Assembly: GCF_003003355.1 (NCBI RefSeq)
Contig: NZ_PVTQ01000003.1
Coordinates: 248,001 to 312,000 of the forward strand
Length of the DNA stretch: 64,000 bases
Direction: 5' to 3'
Source: Donghicola tyrosinivorans
Lineage (GTDB): Bacteria > Pseudomonadota > Alphaproteobacteria > Rhodobacterales > Rhodobacteraceae
In this document: positions 16,808 through 26,002 of the stretch, one piece after another
Layout of the letters: each line of letters opens with the position of its first letter
How positions within the stretch are numbered: position 1 is the first letter of the stretch
Notes under the pieces: generated by a model
What the model was told of the DNA's origin: nothing
Seen by the model: only the letters and a program-made list of their open reading frames with translations
Databases searched by the model: none
Program-made: the position numbers and the translations under genes

Positions 16808-18574
16808 ATGTTCAGAACTCTATTTCTCTCAGTTATTAGCGCCTCGGCACTGGCGGGTTCCGCCACAGCCCTTGAGGTGAATGTCGTGTTGGACGGGGGC
16901 GATGATGCTCTGAAAGCACGCCTTGAAAACGCCTCGCGCCTTGCTGCTGCCGATGAAACCGGCACGGCGACCTCTCAGGATTATGCGGCTGCGGCGCTGG
17001 CGGAATACAGCATCATGGTCGGTGTGCTGTACGAAGAGGGCTATTACGGCCCGAAGGTGAACGTGCTGCTGGACGGGACCGAGGCGGTTGACCTTGATCC
17101 CTTTGAATTACCTGAACAATTCTCAAAGGCTGAGGTGCGGGTCCAGACAGGGCCGGTGTTCACCTTTGGCAACGCCACTATTGCACCTGTGGCCCCCCAG
17201 ACCACGCTGCCCGAAGGGTTTGCATCGGGGCAGAAGGCGCAGCTGGACGTGATCCGCAGCACCGGCCAAGAGGTGGTTAGTGGCTGGCAGGACATCGGCT
17301 ATGCCAAGGCCGATCTGACAGACCAGACCATCGTGGCCGATCACCCGAACAAGACGCTGGATGTGGATCTTGGGGTGACGACGGGGCCTTTGCTGACCTT
17401 TGGCAAGCTGGTGATCAGCGGCAACCGCAATGTGCGCGAAGAGCGGATCAAGGCCATCGCCGGTCTGCCCCGCAGTGCGGTTTATGATCCGGATATTCTT
17501 CAGCAAGCCGCCACCCGTTTGCGGGATACCGGCGCGTTCCGGTCGGTCTCGATGCGGCTGGCGGATGAGATTAGCGAAGGTGACAAGATCAACGTGGAGC
17601 TGCGGGTCTCTGAAGCCAAGCCGCGCCGCTTTGGCTTCGGGGCCGAGCTGATCTCGCAGGAGGGGCTGGAACTGTCGGGCTTCTGGATGCACCGGAACAT
17701 TCTGGGCGGTGCGGAAAAGCTGCGGCTGGACTTTGCGGTTGGCGGCATCGGCGGGGTGACAGGTGGTGAAGATACCATGCTGAAAACCCGCTTTGAGCGC
17801 CCCGCCACCTTTGACGCCCGCAACACCCTGTTCGCGCAGACCTTGCTAGAGCGTCAGAACGAGCCCGACTATATCTCGGACCAGTTCCGCGCCGATCTGG
17901 GGATTACCCGTTGGGCCAGCGAGTTTCTGGATGTGGAATACGGCATCGCCTACCGCCGTGCGCGCATCATTGATGGGGGTAGCGAAAGCTATTTCAGCCA
18001 ACTTCTGTTCCCGATCAACGCCACCTATGACAAGCGTGAAGGGGGTGCCTCTGCCACGGGGGGATACTACCTGAAGGGCGAAGTGATGCCTTTCATCGGC
18101 CTGAACGACACGGCCAGCGGTACCCGCAGCACGATGGATGCGCGGACCTATCTTAGTCTTGGTGAAAGCACCGTTGTTGCCCTGCGCGGCCAGTTGGGCG
18201 CGATTGAAGGGGCCAAGGTGCAGAACCTGCCGGCGGACTTCCAGTTCTATTCGGGCGGTGGCGGCACTGTGCGCGGGCAAAGCTATCGTTCGCTGGGGTA
18301 TGGCGACGGAGGCGGCGCGACCTTCCTTGGCGCCTCGGCCGAGGTGCGGCAGGGCTTTGGCGGATCGCTGGGGGCGGTGGCCTTTGTGGACTATGGCTAC
18401 ATCGGGGCCGAGCCGAGCATGACGATGGACGGCAGTGATCATACGGGCGGCGGTCTGGGCCTGCGCTATGAAACGCCGATCGGTCCGCTGCGTCTGGATG
18501 TGGCAACGCCGCTGTCTGGTGACAGCGTCTTGGGCAAACTGGAAATTTATATCGGGATCGGACAGGCATTTTGA
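16808..18574 (+). CDS. tamA: Translocation and assembly module outer-membrane component TamA
   Basis: TamA is an Omp85-family outer-membrane protein that works with inner-membrane TamB in assembling outer-membrane proteins and in lipid transport across the periplasm. The 588-residue product has a signal peptide (MFRTLFLSVISASALAGSATA), POTRA-like repeats in the first half (for example LTFGKLVISGNRNVREERIK), and a C-terminal beta-barrel ending in GQAF. The barrel contains GGGGTVRGQSYRSLG, matching the conserved (V)RGY-type region of Omp85 barrels. The ATG at 16808 is chosen because it begins the signal peptide. The stop overlaps the tamB start, giving a coupled tamA-tamB operon. Confidence 0.92.
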   Translation: MFRTLFLSVISASALAGSATALEVNVVLDGGDDALKARLENASRLAAADETGTATSQDYAAAALAEYSIMVGVLYEEGYYGPKVNVLLDGTEAVDLDPFELPEQFSKAEVRVQTGPVFTFGNATIAPVAPQTTLPEGFASGQKAQLDVIRSTGQEVVSGWQDIGYAKADLTDQTIVADHPNKTLDVDLGVTTGPLLTFGKLVISGNRNVREERIKAIAGLPRSAVYDPDILQQAATRLRDTGAFRSVSMRLADEISEGDKINVELRVSEAKPRRFGFGAELISQEGLELSGFWMHRNILGGAEKLRLDFAVGGIGGVTGGEDTMLKTRFERPATFDARNTLFAQTLLERQNEPDYISDQFRADLGITRWASEFLDVEYGIAYRRARIIDGGSESYFSQLLFPINATYDKREGGASATGGYYLKGEVMPFIGLNDTASGTRSTMDARTYLSLGESTVVALRGQLGAIEGAKVQNLPADFQFYSGGGGTVRGQSYRSLGYGDGGGATFLGASAEVRQGFGGSLGAVAFVDYGYIGAEPSMTMDGSDHTGGGLGLRYETPIGPLRLDVATPLSGDSVLGKLEIYIGIGQAF

Positions 18575-21500
18575 GACGGTGGATTGCGACAGCTCTCATT
18601 GCGCTGACCCCGCTGGCGGGCGCGGCGCAGGATGACGACGGACAGGGCTATCTGGAACGTCTGCTGCAGGACACTTTGTCAGGTGCGGGCCGTGAAGTGC
18701 GCATCGAAGGGTTCCGCGGGGCGCTGTCCAGCCGCGCGACCATTGACCGGCTGACCATCGCGGATGCCAACGGGGTCTGGCTGGACGCCGAAGGGCTGGC
18801 GCTGGACTGGAGCCGCGCGGCCCTGCTGCGCGGGCGGGTCGAGGTGAATGAACTGTCCGCCGAAAGCCTGAAGATGCCGCGCAAGCCGGTCTCGGACGCT
18901 GTGGATGTTCCTGCGCCAGAGGCGACGGCCTTCACTCTGCCTGATTTGCCAGTTTCGGTGAATGTTGCGGACCTGTCTGTCGCACGGGCCGAATTGGGCG
19001 CGGATGTGATTGGTCAGGATGCGGTGCTGTCTCTGTCTGGGCGGGCGCAACTGGCCAATGGCGCGGGCATTGTCGCTTTGGAGGCAGGGCGTCAGGACAA
19101 GGCGGGGCAGTTCACGGTTGATCTGGCCTATGATCCCGATGCGAACACGGCAGCCATCAATGTCCAGACGCAGGAACCCGATGATGGCATCATCGCGGGG
19201 CTGATCGGTCTGCCCGACCGCCCCAGCATTGATCTAAGCGTTGCGGGCACGGGGCCTGCGGACAATCTGACGGTGGATGTGGCGGTCAAGACCGACGCGG
19301 CCTTGCGGCTTGGCGGTCAGGTGACCCTGCGCGGCTCGGCTCTGGATGTGGATTTGGGCGGCGACCTGCGGGCGCTGCTGGATGAGCGGTATCACCCGCT
19401 GGTGGGGGATGACGCGCAGGTCAAAGCCTCGGCCGCGAAGGCGGATGATGGCACGCTGACCCTGAGCGATCTGGATGTTCAGGCGCGGGCGGTGGATTTG
19501 CAGGGCCATGCGGTGATCGCACCCTCTGGCTTGCCCACCGAGATTGCTTTGAAAGGCAGCCTGCAAGACCCCGATGACGTTCCGCTGGAACTGGCGCCCG
19601 ATGTGACCATTGCCTCGGCGCGGATTGATCTGGGCCATGATGCGGCGGCGGGTCCCGATTGGACGGGGCAGGTGGTGCTGGAAGGGGTTTCTCAGGCGGC
19701 TGTGGAACTGGGCCAAGTGACCCTGAACGGCAGCGGACAGATTGTGCCCGAGAACGAAGATAGCCCGCAGCAGGTCTCGGCCCGTTTTGATTTTCTGACC
19801 GACGCGTTGCAGATGACCGATCCGGCGGTGCAGGCGCTGTTGGGGCCGCAGGTGCAGGGCGGCGTTGATCTGTTGGCGGTGGACGGTCAGCCGTTGGCCC
19901 TGCGTGATCTGGTGATCACGGCGCGGGCATTTACGGCTTCGGGTCGGGCAGATGTGGATGGGCTGGAGTCCGGCTATGCCACTGCGCTTGATCTGGCCGT
20001 GGACGTCAGTGATCTGGAAGCCGCGCGGGCGGCGTCTGGTTTGGATTTGGGCGGGTCGGCCAATCTGGCGGTTGCGGGCAGCGTGACGCCCTTGTCCGGT
20101 GCGTTCGATCTGCGTGTGACGGGCCAGACCCGCGATCTGCAGACCGGTCAGCAGTTGCTGGATGGTCTGGCAGGCGGCACTGGTGATCTGTCGCTGGTGG
20201 CCCGCCGCGATGAGACTGGTATCACCATTGAGACGCTGGACCTGAACACCGAAGGTCTGCGCATGATCGCCAAAGGCACCGTGGGCAGCGCCGAGACCAA
20301 CATCGACTTTGACGCGCTGGTCAAGGATCTGGCTCGGCTTGGTCCTGATGGGGCAGGTCGGGCGACTTTGACTGGCAGCGCGGCCTTGAACGGCACGGTG
20401 GTGAACCAGATCAAGGTTCTGGCCAATTTGTCGGGCTTCAACGGCGTTCGCGTGCCTTTGGGCGATCAGACCCTGAGCCTGTCCGAAGGCCGCGTCGATG
20501 CGGAAATCGGACAAGGGCGTTGGACTGTGGATACCGCTTTGGCCGGTGTCCGTCATGCGTTGGGGCAGTTGAACCAAGGGGATATTCGCGGGCGCGGCAC
20601 CTATGCACAAAGCGAGAGTGGCGCGGTGACCGCCCTGAAAGGTGATCTGTCTGCTGAACTGCAAGGCGCGCAGCCTGCGGATGCGGATTTAGCGCGGGCA
20701 TTGGGGCAGAACGCCAGCCTCGTGACCCGTGTGGATTATACCGAAGGCCAGCCTTTGGTGCTGAACCCCCTGTCGCTGACGGGGGACGGTTATGGTCTGA
20801 GCGGCGCGGTCAGTGCTGATCTGGAAGCGCAGGTCGCCGACGTGGACCTGAGCGCGAATGTGAAGGACGCGGGACGGTTCTCGGGCCTTGCGGGGCGCAG
20901 CCTTTCGGGCGCGGCGGATGTCTCGGTCAAAGGGACCTTGGGCGCGACCCAGATGGATGTGGTTGTGACCGCGACGGGGCGCGGGCTGGATGTCAGCGAT
21001 CCCCACGCGAATGGCCTGTTGCAGGGCAGTCTTGATCTGGACGGGCATATTCTGCGCGATGGGGACGTGTTCACCATCGACCGGCTGGATGTGACGGGCG
21101 GCAACCTTAGCGCCAAGGCCAGCGGAACCGTGTCTGCGGACGCACGGGATGTAACCGCCGAGGTGCGGGTCAGTGACCTTTCGCGTCTGGTGGAACAGTT
21201 CCCCGGTGCGGTCAGCGGCACGGCGCGGATTGGCGGCAGCGGATCGACCACCACAGTTGATGTGAACCTGAACGGGCCTGCGGGCATGACCGCCAAAGTG
21301 GGCGGCAGCATTGATGGGGCGACCCTTGATCTGACGGCCACGGGGCAGCTGCCTTTGGGGCTGGCCAATCCGATGATCGCGCCGCGCCAGGTCTCGGGTG
21401 TGGCCAATCTTGATCTGGCGATCCGAGGGCCTGCGGGGCTGGATGCGGTCAGCGGGTCGGTGCGGGTTGCGGACGGGTTGTTCTCGGAACCGCTCGTCGG

Positions 21501-22614
21501 GATCAGCCTGAAAGAGATCAACGGCGCGGTTGCTATGTCGGGTGGACGGGCCACAGTGGACATGAGCGCGCGGGGCAGCGAAGGCGGCAAGCTGAACGTT
21601 GCGGGCGATGCCAACCTCTCGGGCAATATTCCCGTGGATATTACCGTGGTTCTGGATGCTTTGGTTTTCCGCGATGCGGGGCTTTATGAGGCGACCACCA
21701 GCGGCGAGATTACGTTGAAAGGTCCCGCGACGGGCGGCGCCAGCATCGGCGGTGAAATCAACATCGCGAAGGCCGAGTTGCGCATTCCCGAAACCGGCGC
21801 GGGTGCCGGTGGCGCGATCCCTGAAATTGAACACATCGCCCCCAGTGCTGCCGTGCAGACCACGCGCAGCCGTGCGGGTCTTATCGTGGATGACAGCGGC
21901 CAAGGGGCGAAAACGATCGGCTTCCCCATTGATCTGGTGATCAAGGCACCGCAACGGGTCTTTATCCGAGGTCGCGGGCTAGATGCGGAATTGGGCGGGC
22001 AGATGCGTCTGCGCGGGGCGACGGATGACATCATCCCCTCGGGCCGGTTCGATCTGGTGCGCGGTCGCCTGACCCTGTTGGGCCAGCGCTTTGAGTTCGA
22101 CGAAGGCTATGTGGTGCTGGAAGGTGCCCTGAATCCCGCGATCCATCTGGTGGTCGAAACCCAGCAAGGCGAGATCACGACGTTTATCATCGTCTCCGGT
22201 GCGGCCTCTGCCCCCGAGGTCACGTTCAGCTCTAGCCCCGAACTGCCCGAGGACGAGGTTCTGGCGCAACTGCTGTTTGGCCGCGACATGAGCCGCCTGT
22301 CCGCATTCCAAGCTCTGCAACTGGCAAATGCAGTGGCCACTTTGGCCGGAAAAGGCGGGAAAGGCGTGATTTCCAGACTGCGCGAAGGGTTTGCGCTGGA
22401 CGATCTGGATGTGACCACCGATGATCAGGGCAATGCGGCGGTGCGCGCGGGCAAGTACATCTCGGACAACGTCTATACGGATGTGACGGTCGGCGCGGCT
22501 GGCAAGACAGAGTTGAACCTGAATATCGACGTTAGCCCCTCGATCACGGCGCGGGGCGGGGTGGATAATGAGGGGACCAGTAGTGTCGGTGTCTTCTTTG
22601 AGCGTGATTACTAA
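18571..22614 (+). CDS. tamB: Translocation and assembly module inner-membrane component TamB
   Basis: TamB is a very long periplasm-spanning beta-taco protein of the AsmA-like superfamily, anchored in the inner membrane by its N-terminus. The 1347-residue product starts with a signal/anchor segment (RRWIATALIALTPLAGAAQ), has a long repetitive stretch rich in D, G, V and L with regular beta-strand periodicity, and ends with the TamB C-terminal domain (DUF490, about the last 350 residues, with LVRGRLTLLGQRFEFDEG and the terminal FERDY). The frame opens with TTG at 18571, overlapping the tamA TGA, so translation is probably coupled. Length and order match tamAB of other proteobacteria. Confidence 0.92.
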   Translation: MRRWIATALIALTPLAGAAQDDDGQGYLERLLQDTLSGAGREVRIEGFRGALSSRATIDRLTIADANGVWLDAEGLALDWSRAALLRGRVEVNELSAESLKMPRKPVSDAVDVPAPEATAFTLPDLPVSVNVADLSVARAELGADVIGQDAVLSLSGRAQLANGAGIVALEAGRQDKAGQFTVDLAYDPDANTAAINVQTQEPDDGIIAGLIGLPDRPSIDLSVAGTGPADNLTVDVAVKTDAALRLGGQVTLRGSALDVDLGGDLRALLDERYHPLVGDDAQVKASAAKADDGTLTLSDLDVQARAVDLQGHAVIAPSGLPTEIALKGSLQDPDDVPLELAPDVTIASARIDLGHDAAAGPDWTGQVVLEGVSQAAVELGQVTLNGSGQIVPENEDSPQQVSARFDFLTDALQMTDPAVQALLGPQVQGGVDLLAVDGQPLALRDLVITARAFTASGRADVDGLESGYATALDLAVDVSDLEAARAASGLDLGGSANLAVAGSVTPLSGAFDLRVTGQTRDLQTGQQLLDGLAGGTGDLSLVARRDETGITIETLDLNTEGLRMIAKGTVGSAETNIDFDALVKDLARLGPDGAGRATLTGSAALNGTVVNQIKVLANLSGFNGVRVPLGDQTLSLSEGRVDAEIGQGRWTVDTALAGVRHALGQLNQGDIRGRGTYAQSESGAVTALKGDLSAELQGAQPADADLARALGQNASLVTRVDYTEGQPLVLNPLSLTGDGYGLSGAVSADLEAQVADVDLSANVKDAGRFSGLAGRSLSGAADVSVKGTLGATQMDVVVTATGRGLDVSDPHANGLLQGSLDLDGHILRDGDVFTIDRLDVTGGNLSAKASGTVSADARDVTAEVRVSDLSRLVEQFPGAVSGTARIGGSGSTTTVDVNLNGPAGMTAKVGGSIDGATLDLTATGQLPLGLANPMIAPRQVSGVANLDLAIRGPAGLDAVSGSVRVADGLFSEPLVGISLKEINGAVAMSGGRATVDMSARGSEGGKLNVAGDANLSGNIPVDITVVLDALVFRDAGLYEATTSGEITLKGPATGGASIGGEINIAKAELRIPETGAGAGGAIPEIEHIAPSAAVQTTRSRAGLIVDDSGQGAKTIGFPIDLVIKAPQRVFIRGRGLDAELGGQMRLRGATDDIIPSGRFDLVRGRLTLLGQRFEFDEGYVVLEGALNPAIHLVVETQQGEITTFIIVSGAASAPEVTFSSSPELPEDEVLAQLLFGRDMSRLSAFQALQLANAVATLAGKGGKGVISRLREGFALDDLDVTTDDQGNAAVRAGKYISDNVYTDVTVGAAGKTELNLNIDVSPSITARGGVDNEGTSSVGVFFERDY

Positions 22615-22775
22615 CCCGTTCGGGTGGCGCGGCAATCTAATTGCTGTGCCGCCGTTTGAAAAACCCTGTGCGTGATTTGTACGGTTCGGTGAAATACTGC
22701 CGTAAAGATTGAAGAATGGCGGGTAGGCTGTTACCTAGCCACAAAAAACTGCAACAGATTGAGGGTCCGGCCACA

Positions 22776-25646
22776 GTGTCACTTTTTCTGATCGCTGCTC
22801 TGCCTTTCTTGGGCGCGCTATTGCCAGGCCTGATGGTCAAGGCAGGTCGCAACACCTGTGCCACGTGGACAGGTATCATTTCCCTTTCCGCTTTGATCGG
22901 TCTTCTGGTCCATGCTCCTGCCGTTTTGCGGGGCGAGGTCATTGAGGCGTCGGTCGAATGGATGCCCCTTCTGGGGCTGAACGCCAGCTTTTACCTTGAT
23001 GGGCTGGGGCTGTTGTTCGGGACGCTGATCCTTGGGATCGGCTGTTTGATCATCCTTTACGCACGGTTCTACCTGTCGCGTCAGGACCCGATGGGGAATT
23101 TCTACACCTATCTGCTGCTGTTCCAAGGCGCGATGGTGGGGATTGTCCTGTCGGATAACATCCTGATGCTGTTGGTCTTCTGGGAGCTGACCTCGCTGTC
23201 GTCCTTCCTGCTGATCGGCTATTGGAACCACCTGCCCGAAGGTCGCCAAGGCGCACGGATGGCGCTGACTGTGACCGGCACCGGTGGTCTGGCGTTGATC
23301 GGTGGCATGGTGATGCTGGGTGAGATCGCTGGCACCTATGAGCTGACCGAGCTGCTGCAAATGCGCGACGTGATCCAGCAAAGCCCGCTGTACGTCCCTG
23401 CGCTGCTGTTGATCCTGCTGGGGGCGTTTACGAAATCGGCCCAGTTCCCCTTCCATTTCTGGCTGCCCCGCGCGATGGCCGCACCGACGCCGGTGTCGGC
23501 CTATCTGCACTCGGCCACGATGGTGAAGGCGGGTCTGTTCCTGATGGCACGCCTGTATCCGGTCATGTCCGGCACCGCCGAATGGTTCTGGATTGTCACG
23601 CTGGCGGGTCTGATCACCATGGTTCTGGGTGCCTTGATCGGTATCTTCCAGAATGACCTGAAGGGTCTTTTGGCCTATTCGACGGTCAGCCATCTGGGTC
23701 TGATCACCATGCTGCTTGGTTTCAGCACCGAGGCGGCTGCCATCGGCGCGGCCTTCCACATCATCAACCACGCGACGTTCAAGGCCTCGCTCTTTATGAC
23801 GGCCGGTATTGTGGACCATGAGGCCCACACCCGCGACATCCGCCGTTTGGGCGGTCTGCGTCATCTGATGCCGATCACCTTTGCGATCTCGGTCATTGCG
23901 ACGCTGTCGATGGCGGGTATTCCGCCGTTCAACGGTTTCTTGTCGAAAGAGATGATGCTTGAGGCAGCGGCCCATGCCCATCTGGGCGAGAACGCATGGC
24001 TGATCCCGACGCTGGCGACGATTGGTGCGCTGTTCTCTGTCGCATATTCGTTCCGCCTGCTGATCCATACGTGGTTCGGCCCTGTGCGTGATGATTATCC
24101 CCACAAACCCCATGATCCGGGTTTCGGCATGTATGCCTCGCCCGCGCTGCTGGCGGTGCTGGTCATTCTGATCGGCCTGTTCAGCCAGCCGCTGGTGGGT
24201 CACGCGGTTGAGGTCATCGCAGCGTCAATCCTTGGCAACGGCGCCCATCCCCATGTGCATCTGGCCCTGTGGCACGGCGTGACGCCGGCGCTGTATATGT
24301 CCGGTGTTGCTGTGGCGGGCGGTCTGGCGCTGCTGGCGATGTACAAGCCCCTGAACGCCATGTGGGAAACAGCGCCCCGTCCCGATGCGAAGGTGATCTT
24401 CGATGCCATCGTCGCTGTGGTGACGCGGATTTCGAACGGCTTTACCGATCTGCTGCATGACGGTGCACTGACGCGCTATGCGGCGATCTTCTTTGTGTTC
24501 TCGGCGCTGGTGTCGGCCCATGCCTACTTTGGCGTGGATGCAACGCAACTGACCCGCACCCCGATCGAGGCAGGCATTCTGCCGATCATCGCGTGGTTCG
24601 CGCTGATTGTTTCGGCGGCCTGTGTGGTGGTCTATCATCGTCACCGCCTGCTGGCGCTGGTAATCCTTGGAATCATCGGTGTGGTGGTGTCGCTGTCGTT
24701 CAACTACCTCTCGGCCCCTGACCTTGCACTGACCCAGTTGTCGGTTGAGGTTGTGACCATCGTTCTGCTGCTGCTGGCACTGAACTTCCTGCCGGAGCAT
24801 ACGCCGGTGGAAAGCGGCAGCGCCCGCCGTATCCGTGACGGTGTGATCGCAGGCGGTGTGGGCCTTGGCGTTGCGGCGCTGGCCTATGTGGTGATGCTGA
24901 GCGATTTCGCACTGCCCTCCATCGCGGAATACCATCTGGCGAACAGCTATAAAGGTGGCGGCGGCACCAACGTGGTGAACGTGATCCTCGTGGACTTCCG
25001 TGGCTTTGATACATTTGGCGAAATCACCGTTCTGGGGATCGCGGCGCTGATCATCTACGGCGTGACCGAGGGTCTTCTGGGCAGCAAGGTGCGTCAGGTT
25101 CTGCTGGAGCGTCGTCCCAACCATCCCATCGCCGGTGATGAGCACCCGATGATGATGGTGGTCGCGACCCGTCTGATGCTGCCCATCGCGCTGATGGTGG
25201 GTGTCTACATCTATCTGCGCGGTCACAACGATCCGGGCGGCGGCTTTATTGCCGGTCTGGTCGTGGCGATTGCGGTGCTGATGCAGTACATGGCCTCGGG
25301 TTATGACTGGGCCGACAAGCGCCAACGCTATCCGTATCACGCCACCATCGCGGCGGGCGTCATGATTGCAGGGATTACCGGTATCGGTGCCTTCTTCAAC
25401 AACATGCCGTTCCTGACCAGCGACTATGGTTATTTCCAGATCCCGCCGATGGGCAAGTTCGAGCTGGCAACCGCTATGGGCTTTGACCTTGGCGTGTTCC
25501 TTGCGGTCGTTGGTGCTGTGATGCTGACGCTGGAGAGCCTGTCGCGTCTGGCCTACCGCCGTGGCGACATGCCCGATGAATACCCGATGGACATCAACCC
25601 GTCTCGTGCGGCTGTTGAGACCACCGAGAATGAGGACAAGACATGA
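22776..25646 (+). CDS. mrpA: Mrp/Pha-type Na+(K+)/H+ antiporter subunit A, fused to subunit B
   Basis: This is the largest subunit of the multisubunit cation/proton antiporter and is related to NuoL of complex I. The chosen GTG start at 22776 gives 956 residues and the family-like N-terminus SLFLIAALPFLGALLPG; an upstream ATG at 22716 would add 20 atypical residues. The NuoL-like core includes FTKSAQFPFHFWLPRAM and LHSATMVKAGLFLMARL, with conserved charged residues in membrane helices. The C-terminal part carries an MnhB-like domain (about residues 800-930, with YIYLRGHNDPGGGFIAGLV), so A and B are fused as in rhizobial PhaA. It begins the operon A/B-C-D-E-F-G. Confidence 0.94.
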   Translation: MSLFLIAALPFLGALLPGLMVKAGRNTCATWTGIISLSALIGLLVHAPAVLRGEVIEASVEWMPLLGLNASFYLDGLGLLFGTLILGIGCLIILYARFYLSRQDPMGNFYTYLLLFQGAMVGIVLSDNILMLLVFWELTSLSSFLLIGYWNHLPEGRQGARMALTVTGTGGLALIGGMVMLGEIAGTYELTELLQMRDVIQQSPLYVPALLLILLGAFTKSAQFPFHFWLPRAMAAPTPVSAYLHSATMVKAGLFLMARLYPVMSGTAEWFWIVTLAGLITMVLGALIGIFQNDLKGLLAYSTVSHLGLITMLLGFSTEAAAIGAAFHIINHATFKASLFMTAGIVDHEAHTRDIRRLGGLRHLMPITFAISVIATLSMAGIPPFNGFLSKEMMLEAAAHAHLGENAWLIPTLATIGALFSVAYSFRLLIHTWFGPVRDDYPHKPHDPGFGMYASPALLAVLVILIGLFSQPLVGHAVEVIAASILGNGAHPHVHLALWHGVTPALYMSGVAVAGGLALLAMYKPLNAMWETAPRPDAKVIFDAIVAVVTRISNGFTDLLHDGALTRYAAIFFVFSALVSAHAYFGVDATQLTRTPIEAGILPIIAWFALIVSAACVVVYHRHRLLALVILGIIGVVVSLSFNYLSAPDLALTQLSVEVVTIVLLLLALNFLPEHTPVESGSARRIRDGVIAGGVGLGVAALAYVVMLSDFALPSIAEYHLANSYKGGGGTNVVNVILVDFRGFDTFGEITVLGIAALIIYGVTEGLLGSKVRQVLLERRPNHPIAGDEHPMMMVVATRLMLPIALMVGVYIYLRGHNDPGGGFIAGLVVAIAVLMQYMASGYDWADKRQRYPYHATIAAGVMIAGITGIGAFFNNMPFLTSDYGYFQIPPMGKFELATAMGFDLGVFLAVVGAVMLTLESLSRLAYRRGDMPDEYPMDINPSRAAVETTENEDKT

Positions 25647-26002
25647 GCGTAGAGTTTCTGGTCGCCTCCGCAATTGGCGTGCTGACCGCAGCAGGGATCT
25701 ATCTGATCCTGCGGTTGCGCACCTTTCCTGTAATCCTTGGCACATCGTTCCTGTCTTATGCGGTGAACGTGTTCCTGTTCACCACTGGCCGTCTGGCCGT
25801 GGGCGCACCGCCCATTCTGGACAAATACGCCGAGAACCCCGTCTACACCGACCCGCTGCCTCAGGCGCTTGTGCTGACCGCGATTGTGATCAGCTTTGGT
25901 ATGACAGCGGTGGTTCTGATGATTGCCCTCTCGGCCTATCTGTCGGGCGGGCATGACAAGATCGACATGCAAGACGAGACTGAATCGGAGGAGCGGGCAT
26001 GA
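25643..26002 (+). CDS. mrpC: Mrp/Pha-type antiporter subunit C
   Basis: The 119-residue membrane protein is NuoK-like, with three hydrophobic helices. Its motif TFPVILGTSFLSYAVNVFLF and the following segment LTDPLPQ-type loop (here YTDPLPQALVLTAIVISFG) are typical of MrpC/MnhC. It overlaps the preceding subunit by four bases (ATGA) and the next one likewise, showing translational coupling in the operon. Confidence 0.93.
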   Translation: MSVEFLVASAIGVLTAAGIYLILRLRTFPVILGTSFLSYAVNVFLFTTGRLAVGAPPILDKYAENPVYTDPLPQALVLTAIVISFGMTAVVLMIALSAYLSGGHDKIDMQDETESEERA